64,000 nucleotides of DNA. Source: Chamaecrista fasciculata. Lineage: Eukaryota; Streptophyta; Magnoliopsida; Fabales; Fabaceae. Of the stretch, positions 42,469 through 52,541 are shown piece after piece. The stretch covers positions 41,018 to 105,017 of the forward strand of contig QANZ01053957.1 of assembly GCA_003254925.1 (NCBI GenBank), written 5' to 3'. A program made the position numbers and the translations under genes. A model generated the notes under the pieces. The model was not told the DNA's origin. It ran no database searches and worked only from the letters and a program-made list of their open reading frames with translations. Positions within the stretch are counted from its first letter, which is position 1. Every line of letters starts with the position of its first letter.

Positions 42469-44608
42469 TGTTGGGAATTCAAGGGCGCCTAAGGCAGCGG
42501 AAGCATGAAAAACGGTAAATTAAAAAAAAAACTTTAAACGCCCAGGTCCAAGAATTCCCGAACGGATCCGCTAGCTGAATTTAAAACTTTTGGTTAAGTG
42601 GTATACCTCAGAGTTTCAATCACTTTAGTTGAACGGGGCGTTCCCAAGAAGTCCACTTGACGCGTCCTTCCTCCGCCGGTAATCCACACGAACAGTTTGG
42701 AGATGCCTAGGTGCTAGCCTCCTTCACTTCTCAAGTGAATCCGGAACCTTTATCTACGGATGTTCTTTTAGTTCAAGAACTCTTCTTGAATGTCCAAGAA
42801 CTATATGGCGCCTCCTTGATCAAGAATCCTTCTTGATCCCACACAACCTTGTCACACAATATTAACTCTTAATATTGTGCGCCACTTTTTCTCTCTAGGA
42901 AAACAAGGATGCGATTTTCTCTCTCTTCCTCACCAAAGGCAAAATCGAATTTCTTCTTTGTGGAAAGATAGGCTAAGTCGACTTTTCTACTTTGTGCATG
43001 AGGCTCTCACCTTTTGATTTCACTCTCAAGAATCCAATTCTTAAGTTTGTGAATTCTCTCTCTAACCTAGATCAAAAATCGAATTTTCTTTCTTGGCTAG
43101 CTTAGATATGAAAGTCGACTTTATGGCTCCTATTTATAGGGTTTGGGGACTTTGATAATTATAATTTTAGGAAGGCCTAAAATTATATATAATTATCAAA
43201 CCATAATATTATGATATCTTAATATCACAATTTTTAGGACTTGATTTCCAATTTAAAATATTACCTTAATATTAAAATTGGAATCAAAATGTAATCTTGG
43301 AGAATCAATTTGGAGGATCAAATCTTCCCAAATCTCTCTCCCTCCATGCGCCTATCCTCCCCATATTTTGGTGGAATTTAATAAATTAAAATAACTAACT
43401 AACTCTTAGATAGTTATAACTAATTTGTTATNNNNNNNNNNNNNNNNNNNNNNNNNNNNNNNNNNNNNNNNNNNNNNNNNNNNNNNNNNNNNNNNNNNNN
43501 NNNNNNNNNNNNNNNNNNNNNNNNNNNNNNNNNNNNNNNNNNNNNNNNNNNNNNNNNNNNNNNNNNNNNNNNNNNNNNNNNNNNNNNNNNNNNNNNNNNN
43601 NNNNNNNNNNNNNNNNNNNNNNNNNNNNNNNNNNNNNNNNNNNNNNNNNNNNNNNNNNNNNNNNNNNNNNNNNNNNNNNNNNNNNNNNNNNNNNNNNNNN
43701 NNNNNNNNNNNNNNNNNNNNNNNNNNNNNNNNNNNNNNNNNNNNNNNNNNNNNNNNNNNNNNNNNNNNNNNNNNNNNNNNNNNNNNNNNNNNNNNNNNNN
43801 NNNNNNNNNNNNNNNNNNNNNNNNNNNNNNNNNNNNNNNNNNNNNNNNNNNNNNNNNNNNNNNNNNNNNNNNNNNNNNNNNNNNNNNNNNNNNNNNNNNN
43901 NNNNNNNNNNNNNNNNNNNNNNNNNNNNNNNNNNNNNNNNNNNNNNNNNNNNNNNNNNNNNNNNNNNNNNNNNNNNNNNNNNNNNNNNNNNNNNNNNNNN
44001 NNNNNNNNNNNNNNNNNNNNNNNNNNNNNNNNNNNNNNNNNNNNNNNNNNNNNNNNNNNNNNNNNNNNNNNNNNNNNNNNNNNNNNNNNNNNNNNNNNNN
44101 NNNNNNNNNNNNNNNNNNNNNNNNNNNNNNNNNNNNNNNNNNNNNNNNNNNNNNNNNNNNNNNNNNNNNNNNNNNNNNNNNNNNNNNNNNNNNNNNNNNN
44201 NNNNNNNNNNNNNNNNNNNNNNNNNNNNNNGGAATAGTCAAGACCTCAGGTCTAAGGGCATCATGACAGATTGTACAGGAGAGACCAGCTAATGACTGAA
44301 CCCATGCAGAACTCTCCGGGTCGGTCCAGCAACTTGTAACTCTTACATAATTGCACCATGACTCTCGTTCCAGCATCTAGTGCGTGCATCTCCATACACC
44401 GAGGTCATGCTGATCTTGGTTCAATTCAAGTTCCCACTCGAATGAGCGACCAGGGACTGTTTAGATTAACTATCTCATAATTAATCATGGACTGTTATCA
44501 TAGTAAACATGCTAATAATATGATAACCATTAATTTATCTCCATAAATTAATTGATATGTTCCCAACATATCTAAAGGATGATTGACCTTAGGGCACAAT
44601 CTCCATCA
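42469..44608 (-). mobile_element. Solo LTR with 5-bp TSD (contains the assembly gap)
   Basis: It starts TGTTGGGAATTC and ends CTCCATCA, and is homologous along its length to the 402-2717 LTR (CCGCCGGTAATCCACACGAA-type segments are nearly identical). The flanking 5-mers are identical: AGTAA at 42464-42468 and 44609-44613. No primer site or interior adjoins either edge, so only one LTR remains after recombination. Bases 43432-44230 are N. Confidence 0.9.
43432..44230. other. Assembly gap (799 N)
   Basis: Unknown sequence. Compared with the intact LTR at 402-2717, the missing part should be LTR interior. Translated frames across the N run are meaningless. Confidence 0.98.
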
Positions 44609-44652
44609 AGTAAAATCAGGCCAAACCACAGGGTATCAAAGTGTAATTTACC
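44609..44652 (+). mobile_element. Right end of a GGGTAAATTACAC-family element
   Basis: CCAAACCACAGGGTATC AAAGTGTAATTTACCC is the usual right terminus of this family. With 42385-42468 it forms the host element that was split by the solo LTR. Confidence 0.7.
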
Positions 44653-44689
44653 CAATCTGGGCAAAACAGAGCCCATAACATAACTAAAC

Positions 44690-45899
44690 AAGATTAACCT
44701 CACAGTCTATGGAGGACTAGACCAAAAAGCAAAGTCAAAGATCAACTTCAAGCACAGGCCCGTAACACAATCAGCTAAATGGTTTCCTTCATGAAAGGTA
44801 TGAGCAACCTTCACCATCCAATCTTTCTGCAACCACCAGAGGATCATTCTGAGAATACCACCACCATCTCCCACATTAAGGTTACTCCTATTATTGTTGA
44901 TTAGATTTACAGCACCAAGAGAATCCGACTCAACCTCCAAAAGTCTAAACCCCAAGTCCCAAGCCAACCTCAAACCCTCACAAATACCCCAAAGTTCAGC
45001 ATCCAACACATTATATGTACCCAGGTTTCTTGCAAAGCCTCCCATCTAATGCCCATCGGAATCTTTAAAAACACCACCACAAGCCGCCATGCAAACAACT
45101 CTGTCAGTAATCAGCTTAATCCAAGACAACGGAGGAGGGCTCCAGACAACACAAATAATCAGATCTACTCAATCCTGAAAGTAAAGATCCAAGCTTTTCA
45201 TCTTTTGCCATCAAAATCCTACCACCCACTTCAAAACAGTCTATTCAGGTTTTACAAGGAAGATGAAATTAGGATAAAAAATTATTTTATTCCTCCATTT
45301 CCACAATAGCCACCCCGCAACCCCAAAAGAGATGCTCCACCTAAGGCCTACAACATTTAGATTCAAATTCAACAACAACCAATCATGGAGATCACCAACA
45401 AAAAAAGCAGATCTTCTAATAGGTAAAATACTTCCCCAGACTTTCCTAGAACAATCTCTGAATGCATGAAGCACCAATTCATATTAATCACCACACATAT
45501 CACAGTAACGGGTACAATCGCTCTACTTAGATCTTCTGAGATTAGTACACAACCTGTCATGAGCAACAACCCAAAGAAAAAAAAAATTATTCATTCAATA
45601 CCACCTCATTTCCAAATAAACTTCCATAGGTCACTTTTACAACCCAATGTATCTCTCATCAAATTTTTATAACAAGAGCTAACACTGAAATCTCTAGAAG
45701 AAGAGCCTCCCCAAGCCATAACATCAGGAAGTTGGTCCATTGGAGGGTGAACACTTTTAATCTTTGAAATCAAATCATCTAGATGCAATTCACCTAAAAT
45801 AGAAAGATTCCAATCCCTATCAGTCCCCACAAAATCGCATACATTGACATCCATATCAACAAAAACATCAGGATTTATAATATAGTCAGCAAGAACGGT
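44690..45899 (-). pseudogene. LINE 3' fragment (zf-RVT and RNase H-like)
   Basis: Minus-strand sequence with several frames. At 45606-45890 it reads DRDWNLSILGELHLDDLISK and WGGSSSRDFSVSSCYKNL, the region between reverse transcriptase and zinc finger in plant LINEs. At 45241-45477 it resembles the zinc-finger/RNase H linker. At 44707-45045 it reads DAELWGICEGLRLAWDLGFR then LEVESDS, the RNase H-like domain, with the acidic Glu and Asp in place. Frameshifts and stops separate the pieces. The upstream part continues at 51006 on the other side of the copia insertion. The reverse transcriptase itself is absent, so it is a 5'-truncated LINE. Confidence 0.78.
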
Positions 45900-45904
45900 A
45901 GAAT

Positions 45905-46415
45905 TGTTGGGAATAATATATATATTATAATATTTGAATGTGTCAAATAATGTTCCATATTGATGAGATTAAAGAAGAGCCAAAAAACTCTTTTATCATT
46001 ATTATTTGTCTTTATTTCCTATTTTAAAACTGTCAATTTATTGAGATTTATTTCTTGAAGGTTACTGATTAGAAAATAATGGTGGTTGATGAGTTATTAA
46101 AATATGTTTATGAGTAAAAAGCAATTTAATATAAAATTAAATTGTCTTCATTAGCTCTAATGTTTGTTGCATTTCATATTGGTTATCTTGATCAGAATAT
46201 GAATAGAATGAGGGACCAATCTGTACCAACTTACTAAATTCCTATCTTCTGTTGTTTTGTGTCCTAGTTGAAACAACAAGAAGAGTTTGTTTAATCCTAG
46301 GGAGTACTGCTTCCTAATTTACCGAGGAGTTGTTGAATAAACTCTTAAGAATAGTGTCCATGTGACGCGACTCAAACTAAATTCTATCCTACAATTTTCG
46401 TGTATATCCCCAACA
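45905..46415 (+). repeat. Copia 5' LTR
   Basis: Starts TGTTGGGAATAATATA and ends TATATCCCCAACA (TG...CA with inverted ends TGTTGGG/CCCAACA). It aligns along its length with 50483-51000. I found no standard primer site directly after it. Confidence 0.88.
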
Positions 46416-46839
46416 ATCTTAAGAGTTTATTGAATCCTATATTTCATATGGTCCAATACCAATTTCTATTGAATCTATAATCTTCGAAAAACCCTTCCAT
46501 ATGTATATAGTTATTTGAGAGAAAGTGAAACACTCAAATAGAGTCGCTTATGTCAATTTGGAAAAGGAAGCATATGGAAGGAACCAAAGCACCTACGCTA
46601 CTATGGATGCCATCACGCGCGTTTCATATGAATTATAATCCTGATTGTGAATTTCCTTAGTGTTCTCTCGAGCACTACAAGTCCCTCACTTGGATTTAGG
46701 CCGAATTTGACTTTTTGTCAAAGATGTCATTGATTGGGATCGCAATGCATGATGCATTAAGAGAAGGAGACGATAGAATAAAATTTAAGTTACAAGAGGT
46801 ATATTGATTTATTTTATAATTAAAATAGTGAGATATCTG

Positions 46840-46985
46840 ATTACAAATCAATATAATGAGTCTAATCCTAATATTGTGATAAAATATAATTGGTATGTGT
46901 GTGGTATATCAGAACATCATGAAGTGCATTGTGAAATGAGAACTAGACAAAATTGTCAAAAGTGTAATAATCCTTCTAAATTAAA
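46840..46985 (+). pseudogene. Copia gag fragment with altered zinc knuckle
   Basis: The frame reads YNWYVCGISEHHEVHCEMRT. This fits the CX2CX4HX4C knuckle of gag proteins except that the first Cys is Trp. The rest of gag (46530-46800) is barely readable. Confidence 0.6.
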
Positions 46986-47063
46986 TGGAAATTTGGTTAT
47001 AAAGATGATGACGGTAATAATAAAATTATTTTTGCAATGCTTTGTATTTTCTACTCATATCTA

Positions 47064-47283
47064 ATATGAAAAAATGGGTGATAGATTCTGGTGCTACAAG
47101 GCACATTTGTTCTGATAAAAAATTGTACTCCTCCGTTGCAAGAAGGGGATGATAAAATCTATCTTATTAATTCCGGAACTACTAAGATTCTAAGAAAAGA
47201 AAAAGTTGTGATTAAACTCGCCTTGGGAAATAGTTTGCAACTAAATGAAGTTTTGGATGTACCTACTGTGAGAGCAATTTAAT
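47064..47283 (+). pseudogene. Copia protease region
   Basis: KKWVIDSGATRHICSDKKLY contains the aspartic-protease DSGAT motif. A frameshift after about 28 codons is followed in another frame by INSGTTKILRKEKVVIKL and LALGNSLQLNEVLDVPTV, the usual continuation of this domain. Confidence 0.8.
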
Positions 47284-47639
47284 TTCTGTTGCTTAATTAG
47301 TGAAAGCTGAGATTAAAGTGTTGTTTAAATCTTATAAGATTATAATGATAAAGAAAAATGTTTTCGTGAAAAAATGAGTTATTGTAATCAAAGATTATTT
47401 ATATTGAATGTTGTTGATATGGTGCATTTATATTAAATTTTTTGTTGGAGCATTATATTAATTTATAATATCTTAATTTTTCTAATCATGCATGGGTTGA
47501 TTAGTAAGACAAATGTCGGGGAAATAGCGTTCATATATATATATATATATATATTAATTAAAAAAAATTGATGTTTATGTGTATTGGAATTGTATGCTAT
47601 CTACTCTACTAAATGTGCATATATTTTTTGTTAAAAAAA

Positions 47640-47958
47640 TGTGCGTATAGTGTGTTATTTTGGAAAGGTTATGGCCTAATCTGAGTTATTTAAAAGTAGA
47701 CTGTGGGGGTGTCTTGCTAAAGTTTTATTATTTGATTATAAAATGAAGAAATTTGATTCTAAAATTGTTGATTGTATGTTTATTGGGTATGCTCAACAAT
47801 CTGTTGCTTATAGATTTCTTGTTTTGAGAAGTAATGATGTGTTGAATAAAAATACAATTCTTGAAACTAAGGATAATAAATTTTTTGAAAGTATTTATTC
47901 TCTGAAAGTTGAGTATATGTGCCTAAGAAAATTGATGAAAGTTTGTATCTACCTCTGT
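47640..47958 (+). pseudogene. Copia integrase C-terminal remnant
   Basis: Frames here give GCLAKV, then KKFDSKIVDCMFIGYAQQSV and AYRFLVLRSN, the conserved stretch after the integrase core. The HHCC and DDE parts expected between 47283 and 47640 are missing; that stretch is AT-rich non-coding. A hAT MITE follows at 47959. Confidence 0.75.
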
Positions 47959-48302
47959 CTAGGAAGCATGGACACTGACACGGATACGGGACACGACACG
48001 GACACGGACACAGCGACACGCTAAACTCTCAAAATTACGCGACACGACACGCCATATATTTATATATATAAATAATTAAATATTCATAATTTTTAATGAA
48101 ATTTAAAAATTACAAGTTTTATTCATAATATATGTCATATGTATTATTATTTTCTCTTATATGTCATGTTAAAGTCACAAAAAATTAATTTATATTTTAA
48201 AATTTATGAATATGTGTCGTGTCGGTGTCGTACGGGTGTCGGACACTGACACGTGTCCGACACGGCGACACGCCCTTAAAATGAAGTGTCCATGCTTCTT
48301 AG
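47959..48302. mobile_element. GACACGG-family hAT MITE, copy 2 (in copia pol)
   Basis: Starts CTAGGAAGCATGGACAC and ends GTGTCCATGCTTCTTAG. Identical 8-mers ACCTCTGT flank it at 47951-47958 and 48303-48310. The ends hold GACACGGACACGG and CCGACACGG repeats, and the centre is AT-rich. The pol frame continues directly after the duplication. Confidence 0.92.
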
Positions 48303-48310
48303 ACCTCTGT

Positions 48311-49920
48311 TGATGAAACTTTGAATGACGAATTTTCTGAGTTAAGGAGTAAAAGGCAAAGGAAATAAACATATTTTGGAGATGATTTTTATACATTCTT
48401 AGTACAAGAAAAAGAACCTAAAAATTTTTATGAAGCTATTTTTGTTTATGATGCTGATAAATGGGAAGCAGCTATTAAAGCTGGGATTGATTCTTTAAAT
48501 AAGAATAAGACTTGAGTGTTATTTGATTTACCTCAAGGAGCAAAACCAATTGATTGTAAATTGGTTTTTAAAAAGAGATTTTTTCCTTATGGTTGTATTG
48601 ATAAATATAAAGCGAGATTGGTAGCTAAAGACTATTTCCAAAATGAAAATATTAATTATTTTGATACTTTCTCTCCTGTGACTAGAATTTCTTTTGTGAG
48701 AATTTTGATTGCTTTAGCATCAATTTATAATTTGTATATTCATCAAATAGATGTTAAAACTGCACTTCTAAATGGTGATTTAGATGAAAAAATTTATATG
48801 GTTCAACCTGATGGTTGTAGTGTTCCTAGACAGGAGAATAAAGTATGTAAATTAGTGAAATCCTTGTATGGTTTGAAACAAGCACCCAAACAATGGCATG
48901 AGAAACTTGATCAAGTTTTGCTAAATGGTAATTTCTCTACTGTTGAAGTGGAAAGATGTGTTTATACTAAAGTTGTGAATGATAATTGTGTTATTATATG
49001 CTTGTATGTGGAAGATATGTTGATCTTTGGTACAAGTATGAGTATTGTACATGACACGAAAGCTTTTCTTGCCTCTAATTTCGACATGAAAGATATGGGG
49101 GAAGCGAAAGTGTTTTTGGGTGTTAAAATCATAAGAAATGAAAGTGGTATCTTACTTTCTCAAAAACATTGTGTTAAGAAGATTCTGAGAAAGTTTGGTC
49201 AATTTGATAAATCTCATTTGAGTACCCCTTATGATTCTAGTGTACAATTAAAGAAACATAAAGGAGATCATGTGGCACAATCTAAGTATGCACAGATTAT
49301 TGGGAGTCTGTTGTACTTGATGAACTATACCAAGCCTGACATAGCTTATGATGTGTGTAGACTAAGCAAATACACTCATTGTCCAAACAATGAACATTGG
49401 GAGGCCTTTGTAAGGTTGTTAAGGTATTTGAGAGGTACCAGGAACTATGGTATATTGTATAGTGGGTTTCCCGCTTTATTGGAAGGATAAAGTGACGCTA
49501 ACTGGATTTCAGATTCAGATGAGACGAAATCCACTAGTGACTATGTGTTTATGTTTGGTGGTGGGGCTGTCACATGGAAGCTAGCTAAATAAAATATTAT
49601 AACCAAGTCCTCAAGGGACTTTGAATTTATTGCTATGGAGTTAGTTGGTTCTGAGACTGAGTGGTTGAAAAACTTCTTAGCAAATATCCCATTAGGTGAC
49701 AAGCCAACACCATCAATCTTGTTACACTATGATAACCAAACTGCCAATAGCTACGGCTAATAATAAAACCATCAATGGTAAAAGTAGACATATTCGATTG
49801 AGACATAATATTGTGAGGCAGCTGCTAGAAGATGATGTAATCTCAATTGATATTGCAAGATCAAATGTGAATATCGCGGATCCGTTAACGAAGTCTCTTG
49901 AGAGGAAACAAATTATTTAA
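48311..49920 (+). pseudogene. Copia reverse transcriptase and RNase H
   Basis: The frame leads in with NFYEAIFVYDADKWEAAIKA. A TGA replaces the usual Trp at 48513-48515. The main open frame follows (48516-49490): [55 protein letters not shown] and [10 protein letters not shown]. The catalytic YVDD motif reads YVED. RNase H follows in broken frames: [20 protein letters not shown], a TAA in WKLAK*, EFIAMELVGSETEWLKNFL, SRHIRLRHNIVRQLLEDDVI and ADPLTKSL, ending at 49920. Several stops and the Asp-to-Glu change mean it is inactive. Confidence 0.9.
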
Positions 49921-50482
49921 AAATCGAGGGGAATGTGACTAAAGTCAATTTGAAATTAACAGCGATGACAACCTAACCTTTGATATTGGTGAGCCCATGA
50001 ATAAGGTTCAATGGGTAAGAACAAGTTGTTTGTTAGTTCTTCTAGCACTAAAAGTTGTTATTTCCTATTCATATGGTGTGAGAAAGTGTTGGACTGCATT
50101 TTTAGTGAGGATGAGTAAAACTCTTAATGATTCCATAGTCTTACGAGACAGTGTATTAAGTGCAGATACACTTTACGAAATCATCACTACGAATATGGAG
50201 TGGGGTCGCTCCCATGAAATTGTGGCAGAATCTCTAGAGCATTTGTTATGAAACGGGCGTACGCTTGGCCGAAATAACGTGCAAAAACGGCGTTAATAGC
50301 AGAAATGTGGGGATATAATTTAACCCTTAGTACCTCTGTTACAAACCAAGAGTTGTTGGCATAGAAGTAAGCTTCACTAAAATCTCTGTGTATCAAGAAT
50401 TATTTGTCTAGGTCTAGTTCAAGTCGTTAACGCACTAGATACAATGAAAGAAATGAAGATTTATTTGACACATGTGGGGGAT

Positions 50483-51000
50483 TGTTTAGAATATTATATA
50501 TATTATAATATTTGAGTGTGTCAAATAATGTTTCATATTGATGAGATCAAGGAAGAGCCAAAAATATATTTTATCATTATTATTTTTTTGTCTTTATTTC
50601 ATATTTTAAAACCGTCAATTTATTGAGATTTATTTCTTGAAGGTTATTGATCAGAAAATAATGGTGGTTGATGAGTTATTAAAATGTGTTTATAAGTAAT
50701 ATAAAGCAATTTAATATGTGATTAAATTGTGTTTATTAGCTCTAATGTTTGTTGCCTTTTATATTGGTTATCTTGATCAAAATGTGAATAAAATGAGGTA
50801 CCAATCTATACCAATTTACTGAATTCCTATCTTCTGTTGTTTTGTGTCCTTATTGAAACAATAAGAAGAGTTTGTTTAATCCTGGGGAGTACCGTTTCCA
50901 AATTTACCTAGGGGTTGCAGAATAAACTCTTAAAGACAGTGTCATTGTGATGCGACTCAAACTAAATTCTATCCTATAATTTTCGTGCATATCCCTAACA
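50483..51000 (+). repeat. Copia 3' LTR
   Basis: Aligns with 45905-46415 along its length with scattered substitutions and small indels. It starts TGTTTAGAATATTA and ends ATATCCCTAACA. Confidence 0.88.
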
Positions 51001-51005
51001 AGAAT

Positions 51006-51100
51006 TATCAATCCACCTATCTTTCCGAAACTTCACAAAAACACCAATCCCAATGTTCAAGCAAAACTTCCCCATTTCTTCAACTTTATTTTTTTAATTT
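51006..51100 (-). pseudogene. LINE fragment, upstream piece split off by copia
   Basis: The minus strand reads GKFCLNIGIGVFVKFRKDRW then IDNS. Across the copia duplication it continues in register as TVLADYIINPDVFVDMD at 45890 and below. This is the same LINE as 44690-45899; its 5' truncation point is near 51100. Confidence 0.75.
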
Positions 51101-51174
51101 AAGACTTCATTTTTTTTTAAACTAATAAACTATTTATAAATATTGAGCGGTTGAAATTTAAAACTTAAAAACTA

Positions 51175-51522
51175 GGTTAAAGTGCACATTTGGTCCCATA
51201 ACTTTTGAAAACGTCTCACCTTTGGTCCAAAGTTGATTTTCATCCATTACCTACCGTTAAATCCACTTCACCCATATTTGCCACGTCATCATTCAACTCA
51301 GTATGTCAGATCATCTTTAACGGCAGAAAATAGATAGAAATTAGCTTGGGACCAACGGTGAGATGTTTTCAAAAATTATGCGACAAAAATTTCAAAAAAA
51401 AAAGTTACGGGACCAAATTGAGACCTTTGCCAAAGTTTTGGAGCTAAAATTGCAAAAAAAAAAGTTATGGAACCAAATTAAAATATTTGTCAAAGTTATG
51501 AGACCGAAAATATACTTTAGCC
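51175..51522. mobile_element. Fold-back MULE-type MITE
   Basis: Same family as 7166: starts GGTTAAAGTGCACATTTGG and ends ATACTTTAGCC. The flanks TAAAAACTA (51166-51174) and TAAAAATTA (51523-51531) match at 8 of 9. Confidence 0.85.
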
Positions 51523-51531
51523 TAAAAATTA

Positions 51532-51954
51532 TGACGACTAGTAAATATTTCTCTTGTCATATCAAACTTTGTACTGATATAGTTATTTTTTTTCATTATA
51601 TCAAAAATAATAATATAGCTTTATTCCGTGCAAAGAATTATCTCCCCCTAGCTCATAAAAATAAACTAACACAAATTATGCCACAATTTGCTTCTATAAC
51701 AAAAATAATTACTTTCCTAAAAATAAATTAATCATCAAATTAATAATTTGATTTTTAAAAGATTAAAATAAGCAGTTTATTCTTTAAAAAACTTAACCAT
51801 TATACTTATGGTTAGTCCTTTTCCTTAGGGCAAGTATATCATTTAACTTTTTTAATTTTTTAGTAATTAAATTATGTATTTCAATTTTTCAAAATTTAAC
51901 TTGTTAATTCGATAATTTTGCGAAGATCGAATTGTTAGTTTACTCATTTTTTGT
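51532..51954. other. AT-rich spacer
   Basis: No gene was seen. A GAGTAAA-type arm (ATTGTTAGTTTACTC) ends at about 51942 without a clear partner. Confidence 0.35.
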
Positions 51955-52418
51955 ATGGACCAGTTTTACTTTGGTACCATATTCTTTTAAAAGTGATATT
52001 TTGGTACCCTGTTCTTTACACCGTTAACACTTTGGTATCCAATTTCTTTTTCAGTTAATTTTTTACGGCGAACTTGCCCGTGACCATCACGTGCACACTA
52101 AAAACACTCAAATGTCCATTTTTCTCATATTTTTCACGATTTAGATACTAAAACACTCAAAAATCGTGAAAAACTCTAAGATTCAAACTTCAAAGTGAGA
52201 ATTTTGGAATGTTTTATTGTTTGAAGCATGAAAAATGAGAGGAAAATTAACATTCGGATATTTTTGACTTCACCGTCAAAACTTAAGAGAAAAATAAATT
52301 TGAGTACCAAAGTGTTAACAGTGCAAAGAACATGGTACCAAAATGTCACTTTTAAAAGAACAAGGTACCAAAGTGGAACCGGTCCATAGAACAAGGTATC
52401 AAAGTGTAATTAACCCTA
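51955..52418. mobile_element. Fold-back element, left end truncated
   Basis: The arms contain ACTTTGGTACCATATTC and GAACATGGTACCAAAATG in inverted orientation. The right arm runs about 40 bases further (to GTGTAATTAACCC) than the left, so the left terminus has been lost. It belongs loosely to the GGGTAAATTACAC group. Confidence 0.65.
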
Positions 52419-52541
52419 TTAATTAATTAACCATGGTATATAAATTGTTTCAAGAAAAAAAAATAATAGAATTTATTCCATAAGTATAAATCAAGTAATT
52501 ATTTAGTAACATTGCTTGGAAACTAATTGATCACCTCAAGA

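Larger units (their letters stand above)
45905..51000 (+). mobile_element. Complete Ty1/copia element with LTRs and TSD
   Basis: LTRs at 45905-46415 and 50483-51000 flank a degenerate gag-pol. The 5-mers AGAAT at 45900-45904 and 51001-51005 are identical. A purine-rich run GTGGGGGAT lies directly before the 3' LTR. Domain order (zinc knuckle, protease, integrase tail, reverse transcriptase, RNase H) is that of copia. A hAT MITE sits in it at 47959-48302. Most of the integrase core is missing and pol has stops, so it is dead. It inserted into a LINE fragment. Confidence 0.92.

Noticed and set aside
43420..44376. Long frames of X residues on both strands
   Set aside because: They are translations of the N gap.
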